Positions 24,816-32,443 of a stretch of DNA of 64,000 bases are shown here, piece by piece; within the stretch, counting starts at the first letter, position 1; each line of letters opens with the position of its first letter. The notes under the pieces were generated by a model. That model ran no database searches. It saw only the letters and a list, made by a program, of their open reading frames with translations, and was not told where the DNA came from. The position numbers were made by a program, and so were the translations under genes. This DNA comes from Elusimicrobia bacterium HGW-Elusimicrobia-2 (GTDB lineage: Bacteria; CG03): contig PHAM01000001.1 of NCBI GenBank assembly GCA_002841685.1, forward strand, positions 18,036 through 82,035. The letters run 5' to 3'.

Positions 24816-25905
24816 TTTACTCACCGATATTTCCAGTGAAATGATAAAGGCCGTACTGCCGGCTCTGCTGGCAGTTATGGGAGCAGGGGGCATGGCCTTA
24901 GGTCTGGTGGGCAACCTCCCCCAGGTTTTTGAAGGAATCGCACATTATCTCAGCGGATCACTCTCGGACAAAACAGGAAAAAGAAAAAACCTCATATTCG
25001 CGGGATATCTGCTGTCCTGCCTGTCCAAACTGCTCATCGCCGTTTCAGCGACGAGCGCGGCTGTGGCGGCATCCCGGAGCGGAGAACGCATAGGGAAAGG
25101 CCTGCGCATAGCTCCAAGGGATTCTCTTATATGCGACACTGTCCCTCAAGAATACGCGGGCAAAGCTTTCGGGATACAAAAAGCAATGGACAGCTCCGGA
25201 GCGCTCATCGGCACTCTGGCGGCATACATACTGTGGCAGACAGGCTGCGGTATAAAAACGATAATCCTCTTCGGGGCCGCGATATCCTTTATCGCGCTGC
25301 CTCCGATTTTAATGCTCCGGGAAAAACTCATACCCGGAAAAAACTGCGAGATGAAATCAGGCCTCGCCAAAATCAGCTCTCTGTTTATCTATACGGGCTT
25401 GTTTTCACTGGCAAACATCAACTATCTGTTTTTTATAAGTTTCATCCAGATCTACGGAAAAAGCTCGGGGAGCCCTGTCTCCTCAGGAATTTTTGCCTAT
25501 ATCGTCTATAACTTAGCTTACGCCGTCTCCGCCGTGCCGGCTGGAAAGTTCGCATCGCTAAACGGATGCAGAAAGGGCCTGATATTCGCAAACATCCTGT
25601 TCATCATTTTATGTGCCTTATTCATTTTCATTCCCGGATCGTATCTGACCGCTTCAATGCTCCTGCTGGGAATTACCGCGGCCTTTTCAACGGTGAGCAT
25701 CAAAACCTGGATCAATGAATTGACCCCGTCAGCAAAACGCGGCAGAAACATGGGTAAACTGCAGATCACACAGGCCTTTTCTCTTTTAGGCGGAGGAATA
25801 GCGCAGGGCATCCTCTGGAACATGAATCACACCTACACCTTCGCGCTCGGCGCCGCTGCGGGGGCGCTGGCGCTCGGCTTTTTGTTTACTCTTAAAGAAA
25901 ATTAA
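24781..25905 (+). CDS. major facilitator superfamily transporter
   Basis: 374 residues with about 11-12 hydrophobic helices. The N-terminus LLGTVSLLTDISSEMIKAVLPALL and the loop GSLSDKTGKRKNLIFAGY (the D-x-x-G-x-R/K-K type motif A between helices 2 and 3) place it in the MFS. The group is the one whose members begin with LTD(I/V)SSEM. RIGKGLRIAPRDSLICD follows helix 4, also typical of this group. It shares 35 bp with the end of murF in another frame, so it is translationally tied to it. The substrate is not predictable. It is slightly short (family often 390-420), with both ends hydrophobic and apparently complete. Confidence 0.82.
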   Translation: MWSNIYLLGTVSLLTDISSEMIKAVLPALLAVMGAGGMALGLVGNLPQVFEGIAHYLSGSLSDKTGKRKNLIFAGYLLSCLSKLLIAVSATSAAVAASRSGERIGKGLRIAPRDSLICDTVPQEYAGKAFGIQKAMDSSGALIGTLAAYILWQTGCGIKTIILFGAAISFIALPPILMLREKLIPGKNCEMKSGLAKISSLFIYTGLFSLANINYLFFISFIQIYGKSSGSPVSSGIFAYIVYNLAYAVSAVPAGKFASLNGCRKGLIFANILFIILCALFIFIPGSYLTASMLLLGITAAFSTVSIKTWINELTPSAKRGRNMGKLQITQAFSLLGGGIAQGILWNMNHTYTFALGAAAGALALGFLFTLKEN

Positions 25906-26486
25906 GACAGGGCGGCGGAAAGAGATTCTCTTATTTCTTTCCACGAACTGACCCTGTAAAGATTTGCCGTTTCGCCCAAACAGCGGTTCCAGGGATAATC
26001 AAGCATATATGTTTTGATGCCCGAAAGAGCGATCCCCCGCGCGAAATCAAGCCTGTCCTCTATAAAAGCTTCAAACTTAAAAGGGAATTCTTTGATCAGG
26101 TTGATCTTATTATTGCCTTCTTTGATAAAATGTATCTCTTTAAACGGGATGCCTTTTCTTTTTAAAAATTCTTCGGACTGCCTTCTCGCGTCGGCGGGCC
26201 TCGCCGTGATCACCACTATATCAAACTTTTCCGCCAGCTCCATAAGAGTATCTTTCGCGCCATCGACAAGCTCCATTCGGCTCCAGACATTTTCTTTCAG
26301 CATCAATTGATAGGCCTTCTCCACATCATCTTTTGTGATGGGCAGGCATTCCTCGTAAAAATATTTTGTGATCTGCTCTCTGTAAAACTGCTTGCCCGTG
26401 ACTCTTTTGATATATTCCCTGAAAACGGGATCCGTATCGGTTATTATCCCGTCGAAATCCGTGCCTATGATCTTTTTCTTCTCCAT
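25902..26486 (-). CDS. HAD-superfamily 5'-nucleotidase-like phosphatase
   Basis: 194 residues with the HAD nucleophile motif GTDFDGIITD (Asp10 and Asp12). A helical cap of about 60 residues follows, then VVITARPADARR (motif II, Thr), a lysine in FIKEGNNKI, and the acidic motif IEDRLDFARGIA. The small cap and the E/D-D pair match the 5'(3')-deoxyribonucleotidase-like (NT5C) group. The substrate could be a nucleotide or another phosphate ester. It converges on the MFS gene with a 4-bp overlap and lies after a strong terminator of the ferredoxin gene, so it has its own promoter. Confidence 0.75.
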   Translation of the reverse strand: MEKKKIIGTDFDGIITDTDPVFREYIKRVTGKQFYREQITKYFYEECLPITKDDVEKAYQLMLKENVWSRMELVDGAKDTLMELAEKFDIVVITARPADARRQSEEFLKRKGIPFKEIHFIKEGNNKINLIKEFPFKFEAFIEDRLDFARGIALSGIKTYMLDYPWNRCLGETANLYRVSSWKEIRESLSAALS

Positions 26487-26520
26487 AACTGTGCTTTTAT
26501 CTCCCTTTTTACAACGTGCT

Positions 26521-26556
26521 TAAAAATAAACGGCCCCGGCTAAAACCGGGGCCGTT
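26521..26556 (-). terminator. strong intrinsic terminator of the ferredoxin gene
   Basis: On the minus strand, ACGGCCCCGG (26555-26546) and CCGGGGCCGT (26539-26530) form a 10-bp stem with a 6-nt loop, followed by TTATTTTTAAG. It lies 18 bp after the ferredoxin stop codon. This is the clearest rho-independent terminator in the window. Confidence 0.88.
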
Positions 26557-26573
26557 CCAAATCAGACTGATTC

Positions 26574-26756
26574 TTATTCTATGTTTATCGCGTCAACGGG
26601 ACAGTTTTCAGCGGCGTCTTTCACATCCTCTTCCTTATCCACCGTCACCGCTCCTTTCACCACGGCCACGCCGTCAACAATCTCAAAAACTTCCGGAACC
26701 GTCTGTTCGCAAAGACTGCAGCCCGTGCAAAGATCAGCGTCAATAGTAACTCTCAT
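26574..26756 (-). CDS. single-cluster [4Fe-4S] ferredoxin
   Basis: 60 residues, MRVTIDADLCTGCSLCEQ then about 35 residues and AENCPVDAINIE. The four ligands are C-x2-C-x2-C near residues 10-16 and CP near 52, as in the monocluster ferredoxins of Thermotoga and other anaerobes. The missing second cluster is replaced by the acidic VDGVAVVKGAVTVDKEEDVKDA. It is a low-potential electron carrier for anaerobic metabolism. The ATG follows AGGAGGAATAAA, an excellent ribosome-binding site. It is monocistronic, ending at the terminator just downstream. Confidence 0.93.
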   Translation of the reverse strand: MRVTIDADLCTGCSLCEQTVPEVFEIVDGVAVVKGAVTVDKEEDVKDAAENCPVDAINIE

Positions 26757-26839
26757 TTTATTCCTCCTGTTAACTTTAAATTTGCCTCATTATAGCTTTT
26801 TGATCTCTTTTTTTCAATGTGTGTGTGGCTGGCCCATGT

Positions 26840-26886
26840 GGGGACGCTGGGCGTCTTGACAGTGGAGAAAGATGCAAGAAGTCCCC
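26840..26886. repeat. GGGGAC...GTCCCC bounded repeat element
   Basis: GGGGAC (26840-26845) and GTCCCC (26881-26886) are complementary ends of a 47-bp unit. An inner hairpin GACGC-TGG-GCGTC follows the left end directly. It sits in the 325-bp gap between ferredoxin and tRNA-Ser, next to the tRNA-end repeat. It belongs with the elements at 13055 and 22051. Confidence 0.55.
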
Positions 26887-26899
26887 TTTTCCCTAATAT

Positions 26900-27070
26900 T
26901 TTGCTGGAAACGGAGGCGGGAGGATTCTCCTACAAGTAATCCGCCTGACGGCGGATTCTCGCAGGCCGCCCCTCGCGGCGCTCGCCTTCCCTTCGACTTC
27001 GCTCAGGAAAACTCGCGCATCGCTGCGGTCTTCGAATCCTCACACAAGCCAAGCAGTTGGCTTGCTCCTA
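26900..27070. repeat. copy of the tRNA-Ser 3' end (28 bp) plus 143 bp of palindrome-rich spacer
   Basis: Bases 26900-26927 are identical to 27071-27098, which span the last 17 nt of tRNA-Ser and 11 bp beyond. The 143-bp spacer has two perfect 8-bp hairpins, AATCCGCC-TGAC-GGCGGATT (26938-26957) and CAAGCCAA-GCAG-TTGGCTTG (27045-27064). It also has a plus-strand TTCGAATCCTC (27031-27041) like a T-loop. Direct repeats of a tRNA 3' end are what site-specific integration leaves behind. The spacer is too short to hold genes, so this may be a decayed element or a local duplication. Confidence 0.7.
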
Positions 27071-27081
27071 TTTGCTGGAAA

Positions 27082-27169
27082 CGGAGGCGGGAGGATTCGA
27101 ACCCCCGGTGCACCAAAGGCACACAACGGTTTTCGAGACCGCCGCATTCGACCGCTCTGCCACGCCTCC
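27082..27169 (-). tRNA. tRNA-Ser, anticodon CGA
   Basis: Read on the minus strand, the 7-bp acceptor GGAGGCG pairs with CGCCTCC and the discriminator is G. The anticodon stem GCGGT/ACCGT has loop CTCGAAA, giving anticodon CGA (serine, TCG codon). A long variable arm (TGTGTGCC..GGTGCACC) confirms a class II serine tRNA, and the T-arm has GGTTCGAATCC. CCA is not encoded (GTTTCC follows), unlike the tRNA-Gly 2 kb away. Confidence 0.95.
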
Positions 27170-27176
27170 ATTAAAA

Positions 27177-27788
27177 TCAGTCTTTATCATACACCAATGA
27201 CGCTATGCTTTGCAAGCATAGCCGCAGAATGTCTTCCAGACGGACACTGTCGCCTGTTAGCTCACGCAGCGAGGCGGCATCCACGCCGTCAAAATCAGTA
27301 TCGTTATTTACATTAATTCCGGCGCCCAGCACCGCGCCGACGCATTTGGAACCGCTGTAAAACCCGGTGACTATTATCCCGGCGAGCTTGGAACCCGACG
27401 GCGTCACAATATCATTAGGCTCTTTTGTCCTGAGGGCCAGCGAAAGCTCCCCCTCAAGGCCGTCTTTGATCTTTTCCGCGGCCTTGATGGCGCAATCCTC
27501 ATTGAGTAAGGCCAAAGAAGACGGCACAAAAAACGAAAACCATAAGCCCCCGTGAGGCGAATGAAATTTTCTGCCGAATCTGCCAAAAGCGCCGCTCTGG
27601 CTGCGTGCGACAATGAGCAAAGGCCTTCCGGGGCAGGTTTTGATTTCTTCCCTGACGGCTGTCTGCGTCGAAACGCATTCATCCAGTATCTTAAGCCCCG
27701 ATGAGGGGAAAAAGCTTTTTAAAATATCACGGACTTTGTCTTCCCTTATCTCATTGAAATCCGCGCCGTCTTTAGAGCTAAACTTCAA
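27177..27788 (-). CDS. birA: biotin--[acetyl-CoA-carboxylase] ligase, catalytic domain only
   Basis: A 203-residue protein that attaches biotin to carrier proteins. The catalytic core shows DECVSTQTAVREE, a substrate loop FGRFGRKFHSPHGGLWFSF near residues 70-90 (the usual GRGRxGRxW-SPxGGLWxS), a conserved lysine region EPNDIV...KLAGIIV, and GAGINVNN. The first motif has Gly-Ala-Phe-Gly in place of GRGR. No N-terminal DNA-binding domain, so it is not a BirA-type repressor. The start is TTG at 27788 (no nearby ATG), overlapping nadC by 11 bp; it is uncertain. It lies 8 bp before tRNA-Ser. Confidence 0.85.
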   Translation of the reverse strand: MKFSSKDGADFNEIREDKVRDILKSFFPSSGLKILDECVSTQTAVREEIKTCPGRPLLIVARSQSGAFGRFGRKFHSPHGGLWFSFFVPSSLALLNEDCAIKAAEKIKDGLEGELSLALRTKEPNDIVTPSGSKLAGIIVTGFYSGSKCVGAVLGAGINVNNDTDFDGVDAASLRELTGDSVRLEDILRLCLQSIASLVYDKD

Positions 27789-28620
27789 GAGAAAAATCAG
27801 CGGCCCGCACAGAATGTGTCAAAGCCCCCGAGGATATCCTGTCGACGGGAATGTGTTTATATTTCAGAACGCTTTTTTCATCTATACCGCCGGATATTTC
27901 TATTAGCGTATGGGGAGACATGCTGTCTCTCAGCTCCACGGCACGCGAGGCCTCACGCGGTGTAAAATTATCGCAGAGGAGCACATAGGGTTTTATGGAA
28001 AGGATCCGCTCTGCCGATTTGAGATCATCGGCTTCAAATATCACTTTTTTTCCCCTGAAGGCCTCGATCAGAGAATCAAGTCCGGCGTAAGCGATGTGAT
28101 TGTCCTTCACCATCGCCACTTCCGCCAGATCAAACCTGTGATTGACACCGCCGCCGCAGCGGACGGCATATTTTGAAAGATATCTGAATCCGGGAAGCGT
28201 TTTCCTTGTGTCCAGCAACGCCGGCTTTCCGGCCGTTATCCAGTTATCGTCGATGATCTTCCTGAAAGAGGCGGTTTGGGTCGCTATTCCCGAAAGGAAA
28301 GAGAGAAAATTGAGCGCAACCCTCTCCGCTGAAAATATCATGCCCGCATCTCCCTCTATAGCGCAGACGATTTCACCGCCGGTAACCGGCGAGGCGTCCT
28401 TTTTGAGCGCTCTCACTTTTATGTTTTTAGATCGCGCGGTGAAAACAGCCGGAAGCAGAGCCATGCCCGCGAGGCAATAATCGCCTCGGGCAACAATGCT
28501 GGCTTTGACCTTGCGCGCACGCGGCAGAAATTTTGACGTGATATCGTCACGAACCCTGTCCTCACTGAAAGCCCTTTTGAGCAGGAATGAAAACTCCTGT
28601 TGTTCTTTTTTATTTAACAT
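27778..28620 (-). CDS. nadC: nicotinate-nucleotide pyrophosphorylase (quinolinate phosphoribosyltransferase)
   Basis: 280 residues; makes nicotinate mononucleotide from quinolinate and PRPP in de novo NAD synthesis. Key stretches are EDRVRDDITSKFLP, ALNFLSFLSGIATQTA, LDTRKTLPGFRYLSKYAVRCGGGVNHRFDL, MVKDNHIA, and IEISGGIDEKSV. All active-site arginines, lysines and histidines of the family are visible. Length is standard. It is 19 bp downstream of the ptsN-like gene and overlaps birA. No nadA or nadB is in the window. Confidence 0.95.
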   Translation of the reverse strand: MLNKKEQQEFSFLLKRAFSEDRVRDDITSKFLPRARKVKASIVARGDYCLAGMALLPAVFTARSKNIKVRALKKDASPVTGGEIVCAIEGDAGMIFSAERVALNFLSFLSGIATQTASFRKIIDDNWITAGKPALLDTRKTLPGFRYLSKYAVRCGGGVNHRFDLAEVAMVKDNHIAYAGLDSLIEAFRGKKVIFEADDLKSAERILSIKPYVLLCDNFTPREASRAVELRDSMSPHTLIEISGGIDEKSVLKYKHIPVDRISSGALTHSVRAADFSLEV

Positions 28621-28639
28621 AAGGCGGGGACGCCATGTT

Positions 28640-29158
28640 TTATATGTCTTTGTGAATTACTCTGCCTTCTTTTGTGCTGACATCAACGGAAGCTTTGTGG
28701 AGTATCCTGTCAAAATCAGCTATGACTTTCATTATCTCCTGCGAAGAAGATGCCGCGAAAATTTTTTGCATCATGACATCGCTTTTCAGCAACCTCGCCG
28801 CGCGGGCCACCACCTGGATATATTCCCTGTTCAGGTCAGGCGGGGAGGCCACCATAAAAACGGCGTGGACGGGTTTTCCATCAAGAGCGTTGAATTCCAC
28901 TCCGTCCCTGACCATGCCCATAGCACAGAAGATCCTTTTGACACTTTCATGCTTGGCATGCGGAATGGCTATTCCGCCGCCTATGGCCGTTGATTCGAGT
29001 TCCTCTCTCTCCCTGATGGCCTTTAAAAAAGTGTCTTTGTCCGACAAAACCTTTTCGGCCGCGAGGCACTCTGTGAGCTCCGCCATAATGGCATTTTTAT
29101 CATGCCCCTTCAATTCTATCACAACGGTCTTTTTACTTAAAACATCCTCTAAAAACAC
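28640..29158 (-). CDS. ptsN: PTS EIIA-type (PtsN-like) regulatory or transport protein
   Basis: 172 residues of the fructose/mannitol EIIA (PtsN) family. The phosphorylated histidine is His67 in GGGIAIPHAKHE; other family marks are REELESTAIG before it and NALDGKPVHAVFMVASP after. I start at GTG 29158, which has AAGGAGATAAA at ideal distance; the frame is open upstream but only because it runs into tRNA-Gly. There is no permease or EI/HPr in the window, so a nitrogen/phosphate-signalling role is more likely than sugar uptake (inference). It heads ptsN-nadC-birA. Confidence 0.82.
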   Translation of the reverse strand: MFLEDVLSKKTVVIELKGHDKNAIMAELTECLAAEKVLSDKDTFLKAIREREELESTAIGGGIAIPHAKHESVKRIFCAMGMVRDGVEFNALDGKPVHAVFMVASPPDLNREYIQVVARAARLLKSDVMMQKIFAASSSQEIMKVIADFDRILHKASVDVSTKEGRVIHKDI

Positions 29159-29199
29159 TTTATCTCCTTGCTGACGCCGTAAATTCCAAACCAGATTTT

Positions 29200-29276
29200 T
29201 GGAGCGGGCGATGGGATTCGGACCCACGACCTCAACCTTGGCAAGGTTGCGTTCTAGCCAGCTGAACTACGCCCGC
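29200..29276 (-). tRNA. tRNA-Gly, anticodon GCC (CCA encoded)
   Basis: On the minus strand, acceptor GCGGGCG pairs with CGCCCGC, the discriminator is T, and the gene includes the terminal CCA (29202-29200). Anticodon arm CAACC-TTGCCAA-GGTTG gives anticodon GCC. D-arm GTTC..GAAC and T-arm GTGGG-TCCGAAT-CCCAT complete the cloverleaf. It lies between arcC and ptsN. Confidence 0.95.
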
Positions 29277-29324
29277 TCTATTGGGATTATCCTATCCAAA
29301 TATTCCAGGATTGTCCAGCCCTTT

Positions 29325-30275
29325 TCAGTCTTTGACAATCCATGTGCCGGTCTTTCCGTCCATGGCTTCGCCTATTTTTTCCGGGCAGGTTATCAGGGCT
29401 TCCATGCCGCCGTTCTCAAAAAACTTGATTACCGCCTGTATCTTGGGAAGCATGCTGCCCTTGGCGAAATGACCTTCGTCCATATATTTTTTAGCTTCTG
29501 AGACTGTGATCCTGTCGAGCTGTTTCTGATCCGGCTTACCGAAATTAATACAGACTTTTTCCACCGCCGTAGAGATGAGAAGAAGATCCGCCTTTATGTT
29601 GGAGGCCAGAAGAGCCGACGCGAAATCCTTATCTATCACAGCCGCGCAGCCTTTGATTATATTCTTCGCCTTATCATAGTACACCGGGATGCCGCCGCCG
29701 CCCACGGCCACAACAATGAAACCGCCTTTAACCAGCGTGGCTATCGCGTTTTCTTCAAGTATTTCTTTGGGTAAGGGCGACGGAACAACCCTTCTCCAGC
29801 CTCGTCCGGCGTCTTCCACTATATCCCAACCCTCTTTTTCCTTTCTTGTTTCAGCATCTTCTTTTGTCAGAAAAGGCCCGACCGGCTTTGAGGGATTCTG
29901 AAACGCGGGGTCTTCCTTATCCACAAGAACCCTTGTCACAACCGTTACGACTTCTTTTTCAATGCCCCGTCGCCGGAACTCGTTTGAAAGCGCCTGCTGA
30001 AAATTATAACCTATAGAGCCCTGCGTATCGGCTCCGCAGGAGTCCATGGGAATCGGATGCAAACCTTCTTTTATCCCGGCCTCACTCCTTAAAAGCATAA
30101 AACCCACCTGAGGGCCGTTGCCGTGTGATATCACGACATTCCAGCCCCGCTCGATCATATTGGCTATGTGCTTCACCGTCTCGACGACGCACATATACTG
30201 GTCCGGCACGGATGAATGCGCCTTGTCTTTTATGAGCGAATTACCACCAACGGCTACAACTGCTACTTTACTCAT
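29325..30275 (-). CDS. arcC: carbamate kinase
   Basis: A 316-residue amino-acid-kinase-family enzyme: carbamoyl phosphate + ADP gives ATP + carbamate. It shows VVAVGGNSLIKD at the start, ISHGNGPQVGFML (about 49-61), PMDSCGADTQGSIGY, VVAVGGGGIPVYYD, AVIDKDFASALLA and FAKGSMLPKIQA. All are diagnostic of ArcC rather than other kinases. The ATG follows TAGGAGGAACAA. It is the last gene after two carbamoyltransferase-like genes, 43 bp apart, so the three probably form a catabolic unit yielding ATP from carbamoyl phosphate. No arginine deiminase is nearby. Confidence 0.95.
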   Translation of the reverse strand: MSKVAVVAVGGNSLIKDKAHSSVPDQYMCVVETVKHIANMIERGWNVVISHGNGPQVGFMLLRSEAGIKEGLHPIPMDSCGADTQGSIGYNFQQALSNEFRRRGIEKEVVTVVTRVLVDKEDPAFQNPSKPVGPFLTKEDAETRKEKEGWDIVEDAGRGWRRVVPSPLPKEILEENAIATLVKGGFIVVAVGGGGIPVYYDKAKNIIKGCAAVIDKDFASALLASNIKADLLLISTAVEKVCINFGKPDQKQLDRITVSEAKKYMDEGHFAKGSMLPKIQAVIKFFENGGMEALITCPEKIGEAMDGKTGTWIVKD

Positions 30276-30318
30276 TTGTTCCTCCTAAAATATACGCTTT
30301 CTGATTGTCCGGACGCGT

Positions 30319-31365
30319 TTAGAGTTTGTCCGACATTGTCAAAGCCATAATGGCTTTCTGAACATGAAGCCGGTTTTCGGCGATATCCAAAACTATGCTC
30401 CGTGGCCCCTGATTCACTTCACGCGTGACCTCGGCACCCTCGTCGACAGGCATGGGGTGGATGAATTTCGCCCCGGGATTTGCGGTTTTCATTTTTTCTT
30501 CATCGCAGATCCAGTCTTTGTACTTATCACTTGCGGCGCGCTTTATCTCGGCCTCTTTGCCTATCTCATAGAAGTCTTTACCGAACCAGTTGCGCGAATA
30601 AACATAATCAGCGCCCTTATACGCGGCCCTCGGATCGCCTTTGACGATCTCAAAAGTGCCGCCGGCGGCTTCAGCGTTTTTCTTCGCCTGCTCGACTATG
30701 TTTGCGGGAAGCGAATAGTTATCGTCCGGATAAGCCAGTTTCACATTGACGCCCAGACGGGAGTTCAGAAGAAGGCTTTCGTGCACGGAACAATAGCTGC
30801 GGGCAAGAGCCCCTTTCGCCCAGGTTTGGACAATAGTCTTGCCTTTGGTGGGCTGATTGTTGTTGTGCTCCCTCATCCCCATGATATCGGCAAGGCCCTG
30901 GCAGGGATGATAGATATCATCCGCCATGTTGATTATCGGCACATCCGCATGCTTGGCATATTCCCTGAGGATCTTGTTGCCGTCGCCGTAATTGTCAACG
31001 GAAGTTTCAAGGATCCTTATTCCTATGCCCACGGCGAACCTCGCCATGACCTTCGCGGCGTCGTGAATCGTCTCACCCGCTACCTCGACTCCCTTCTTGA
31101 CGCTCTTGAGCCTCATTGCCTTCGGCTCGATGAACTGGGCGTGTCCGCCGAGTTCCGTCGCCGCGGCCTCGAAAGACTGCCTGGTTCTGAGCGAAGGGTT
31201 ATAGAAGAACATTATAAATGTCCTGAACGCTAACATACTGTTGTACGGTTCCCCGTAACGGTTCGCCTTCATCTTCACGGCCAGAGACAGTATTTCTTCT
31301 ATTTCCTCAACCGAAAGTTCCTGCGTGGTCACAACATCTTTACCAAACATTTTTGATTTTGCCAT
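30319..31365 (-). CDS. carbamoyltransferase of the acetylornithine/YgeW-like branch, altered substrate motif
   Basis: A 348-residue aspartate/ornithine carbamoyltransferase fold. The carbamoyl-phosphate motif is NPSLRTRQSFE (about 55-65), with Leu where STRTR enzymes have Thr. HPCQGLADI is present, and the C-terminus AENRLHVQKAIMAL is standard. MFF-NPS-RTR, LGGHA, and KDWICDEEKM are closest to N-acetyl/succinyl-ornithine transcarbamylases. The usual HCLPxRR substrate loop is instead HPMPVDEGAEVT. It may therefore act on a different amine. It lies between a second carbamoyltransferase and arcC, with a good AGGAGATAT site before the ATG. Family certain, substrate unknown. Confidence 0.78.
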   Translation of the reverse strand: MAKSKMFGKDVVTTQELSVEEIEEILSLAVKMKANRYGEPYNSMLAFRTFIMFFYNPSLRTRQSFEAAATELGGHAQFIEPKAMRLKSVKKGVEVAGETIHDAAKVMARFAVGIGIRILETSVDNYGDGNKILREYAKHADVPIINMADDIYHPCQGLADIMGMREHNNNQPTKGKTIVQTWAKGALARSYCSVHESLLLNSRLGVNVKLAYPDDNYSLPANIVEQAKKNAEAAGGTFEIVKGDPRAAYKGADYVYSRNWFGKDFYEIGKEAEIKRAASDKYKDWICDEEKMKTANPGAKFIHPMPVDEGAEVTREVNQGPRSIVLDIAENRLHVQKAIMALTMSDKL

Positions 31366-31388
31366 TTTATATCTCCTGAAATTCTGTT

Positions 31389-32408
31389 TTATCTCATTGT
31401 CAAAGCCATAATGGCCTTCTGGGCATGAAGCCTGTTTTCCGCCTCATCATTCACTATGGAAATCTTCGGATCGTCAATAAGCGCGTCCGTAACTTCAAAT
31501 TTCCTTCTGGCCGGCAGACAGTGCATATACACGGCGCTTTCATTGGCTTTCTCAAAATGCTTATGAGAAATACACCAGTCTTTTTTATAATTAGGCCCGA
31601 CTTTGGCGTGCTTATCAGGGTCACGCGCCCATGATTTGGCGTATATGACATCCGCGTCTTTAGACGCTTTCCATATATCATGCTCTATGTTGAGAGAGCC
31701 GCCGCTGACCGCTGCGGCTTTTTTGGCATAGTCAACATAATCCTGATCAACATCATAAAGTCCCGGCTCATCCGGATAAGCCAAAGTTATGTTCATTCCC
31801 AGAGCGCAGCCCGCGGATATCATCGTCTGCGGAACGCCCGCCGATTTTGCTCTCTCGTCATAAGCCCATGACATAACAATTTTCTTTCTTCTGACAGATT
31901 CCATTCCGCCGAACTTTTCTATCATCGTCAGAATATCGCCCATGATCTGGCAGGGATGTTCCTTGTCATCCAGCATATTGATGATCGGCACTTTTGAGAA
32001 TTCCGCAAGACCTCTCAACACTTCGCGGGCATCGCCATACGCATAGGTTTCCGCACCCATCTGAGCTTTAAGATTATACAGCCGGATAGCAAAACCGTCC
32101 AGAAACCTTGATATCATCTCGGCCGTGTCTTTCCACGATTCCTTATGGGAAAGCTGAAGTTCCTCGGGGCTATATGTCTGTCCATTTCCTCCGAGCTGGG
32201 AAATACCGCTTGAAAACGAGAGCCTCGTCCTCGTTGACGGCGAAGCAAAAAGCATACCAAGATTTTTGCCGGCGAGAAGATGCTTCTGGCTTTCGCCGAT
32301 GGCATTTCTCAATTTCAAATCCCTCGCGACCTCAAGTATGGTTTCAAGCTCCTCCTTACTAAAGTCCCTCACGCTGATAAAATCTCTACCCTTAAGGTTA
32401 GTGATCAT
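31389..32408 (-). CDS. ornithine-carbamoyltransferase-like enzyme, YgeW-related
   Basis: 339 residues. Motifs are SPSTRTRLSF near residues 57-66, HPCQIMGDI, the segment SWAYDERAKSAGVPQ, AKSWARDPDKH...NYKKDWCIS, and MHCLPARRKFEVTD. STRTR and HCLPARR are intact, so carbamoyl-phosphate and an ornithine-like substrate can bind. The insert around KSWA..YKKDW is shared with YgeW and acetylornithine types rather than classical ArgF, which is a separate gene at 45.4-46.3 kb. It is first of a three-gene unit with its neighbour and arcC, and starts 35 bp after ftsA. The ATG follows AAGGAGGATTATT. Catabolic direction is inferred from arcC. Confidence 0.82.
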   Translation of the reverse strand: MITNLKGRDFISVRDFSKEELETILEVARDLKLRNAIGESQKHLLAGKNLGMLFASPSTRTRLSFSSGISQLGGNGQTYSPEELQLSHKESWKDTAEMISRFLDGFAIRLYNLKAQMGAETYAYGDAREVLRGLAEFSKVPIINMLDDKEHPCQIMGDILTMIEKFGGMESVRRKKIVMSWAYDERAKSAGVPQTMISAGCALGMNITLAYPDEPGLYDVDQDYVDYAKKAAAVSGGSLNIEHDIWKASKDADVIYAKSWARDPDKHAKVGPNYKKDWCISHKHFEKANESAVYMHCLPARRKFEVTDALIDDPKISIVNDEAENRLHAQKAIMALTMR

Positions 32409-32443
32409 AATAATCCTCCTTTTATTTCTTTCCTTTAAAACCC

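Noticed and set aside
27020-27050. Possible second tRNA on the plus strand (TTCGAATCCTC T-loop-like)
   Set aside because: No acceptor, D or anticodon arms can be formed around it; only a T-loop-like string is present.
26872-27174. 100-codon plus-strand frame across the tRNA-Ser region
   Set aside because: It reads antisense through the tRNA and the palindromic spacer, so it is not coding.
29159-29227. N-terminal extension of the ptsN-like protein
   Set aside because: It would run into the 3' end of tRNA-Gly, and a GTG with an ideal ribosome-binding site exists at 29158.
30364-31233. 289-codon plus-strand open frame opposite the carbamoyltransferase gene
   Set aside because: The minus-strand gene has family motifs and a good ribosome-binding site; the plus frame has neither.
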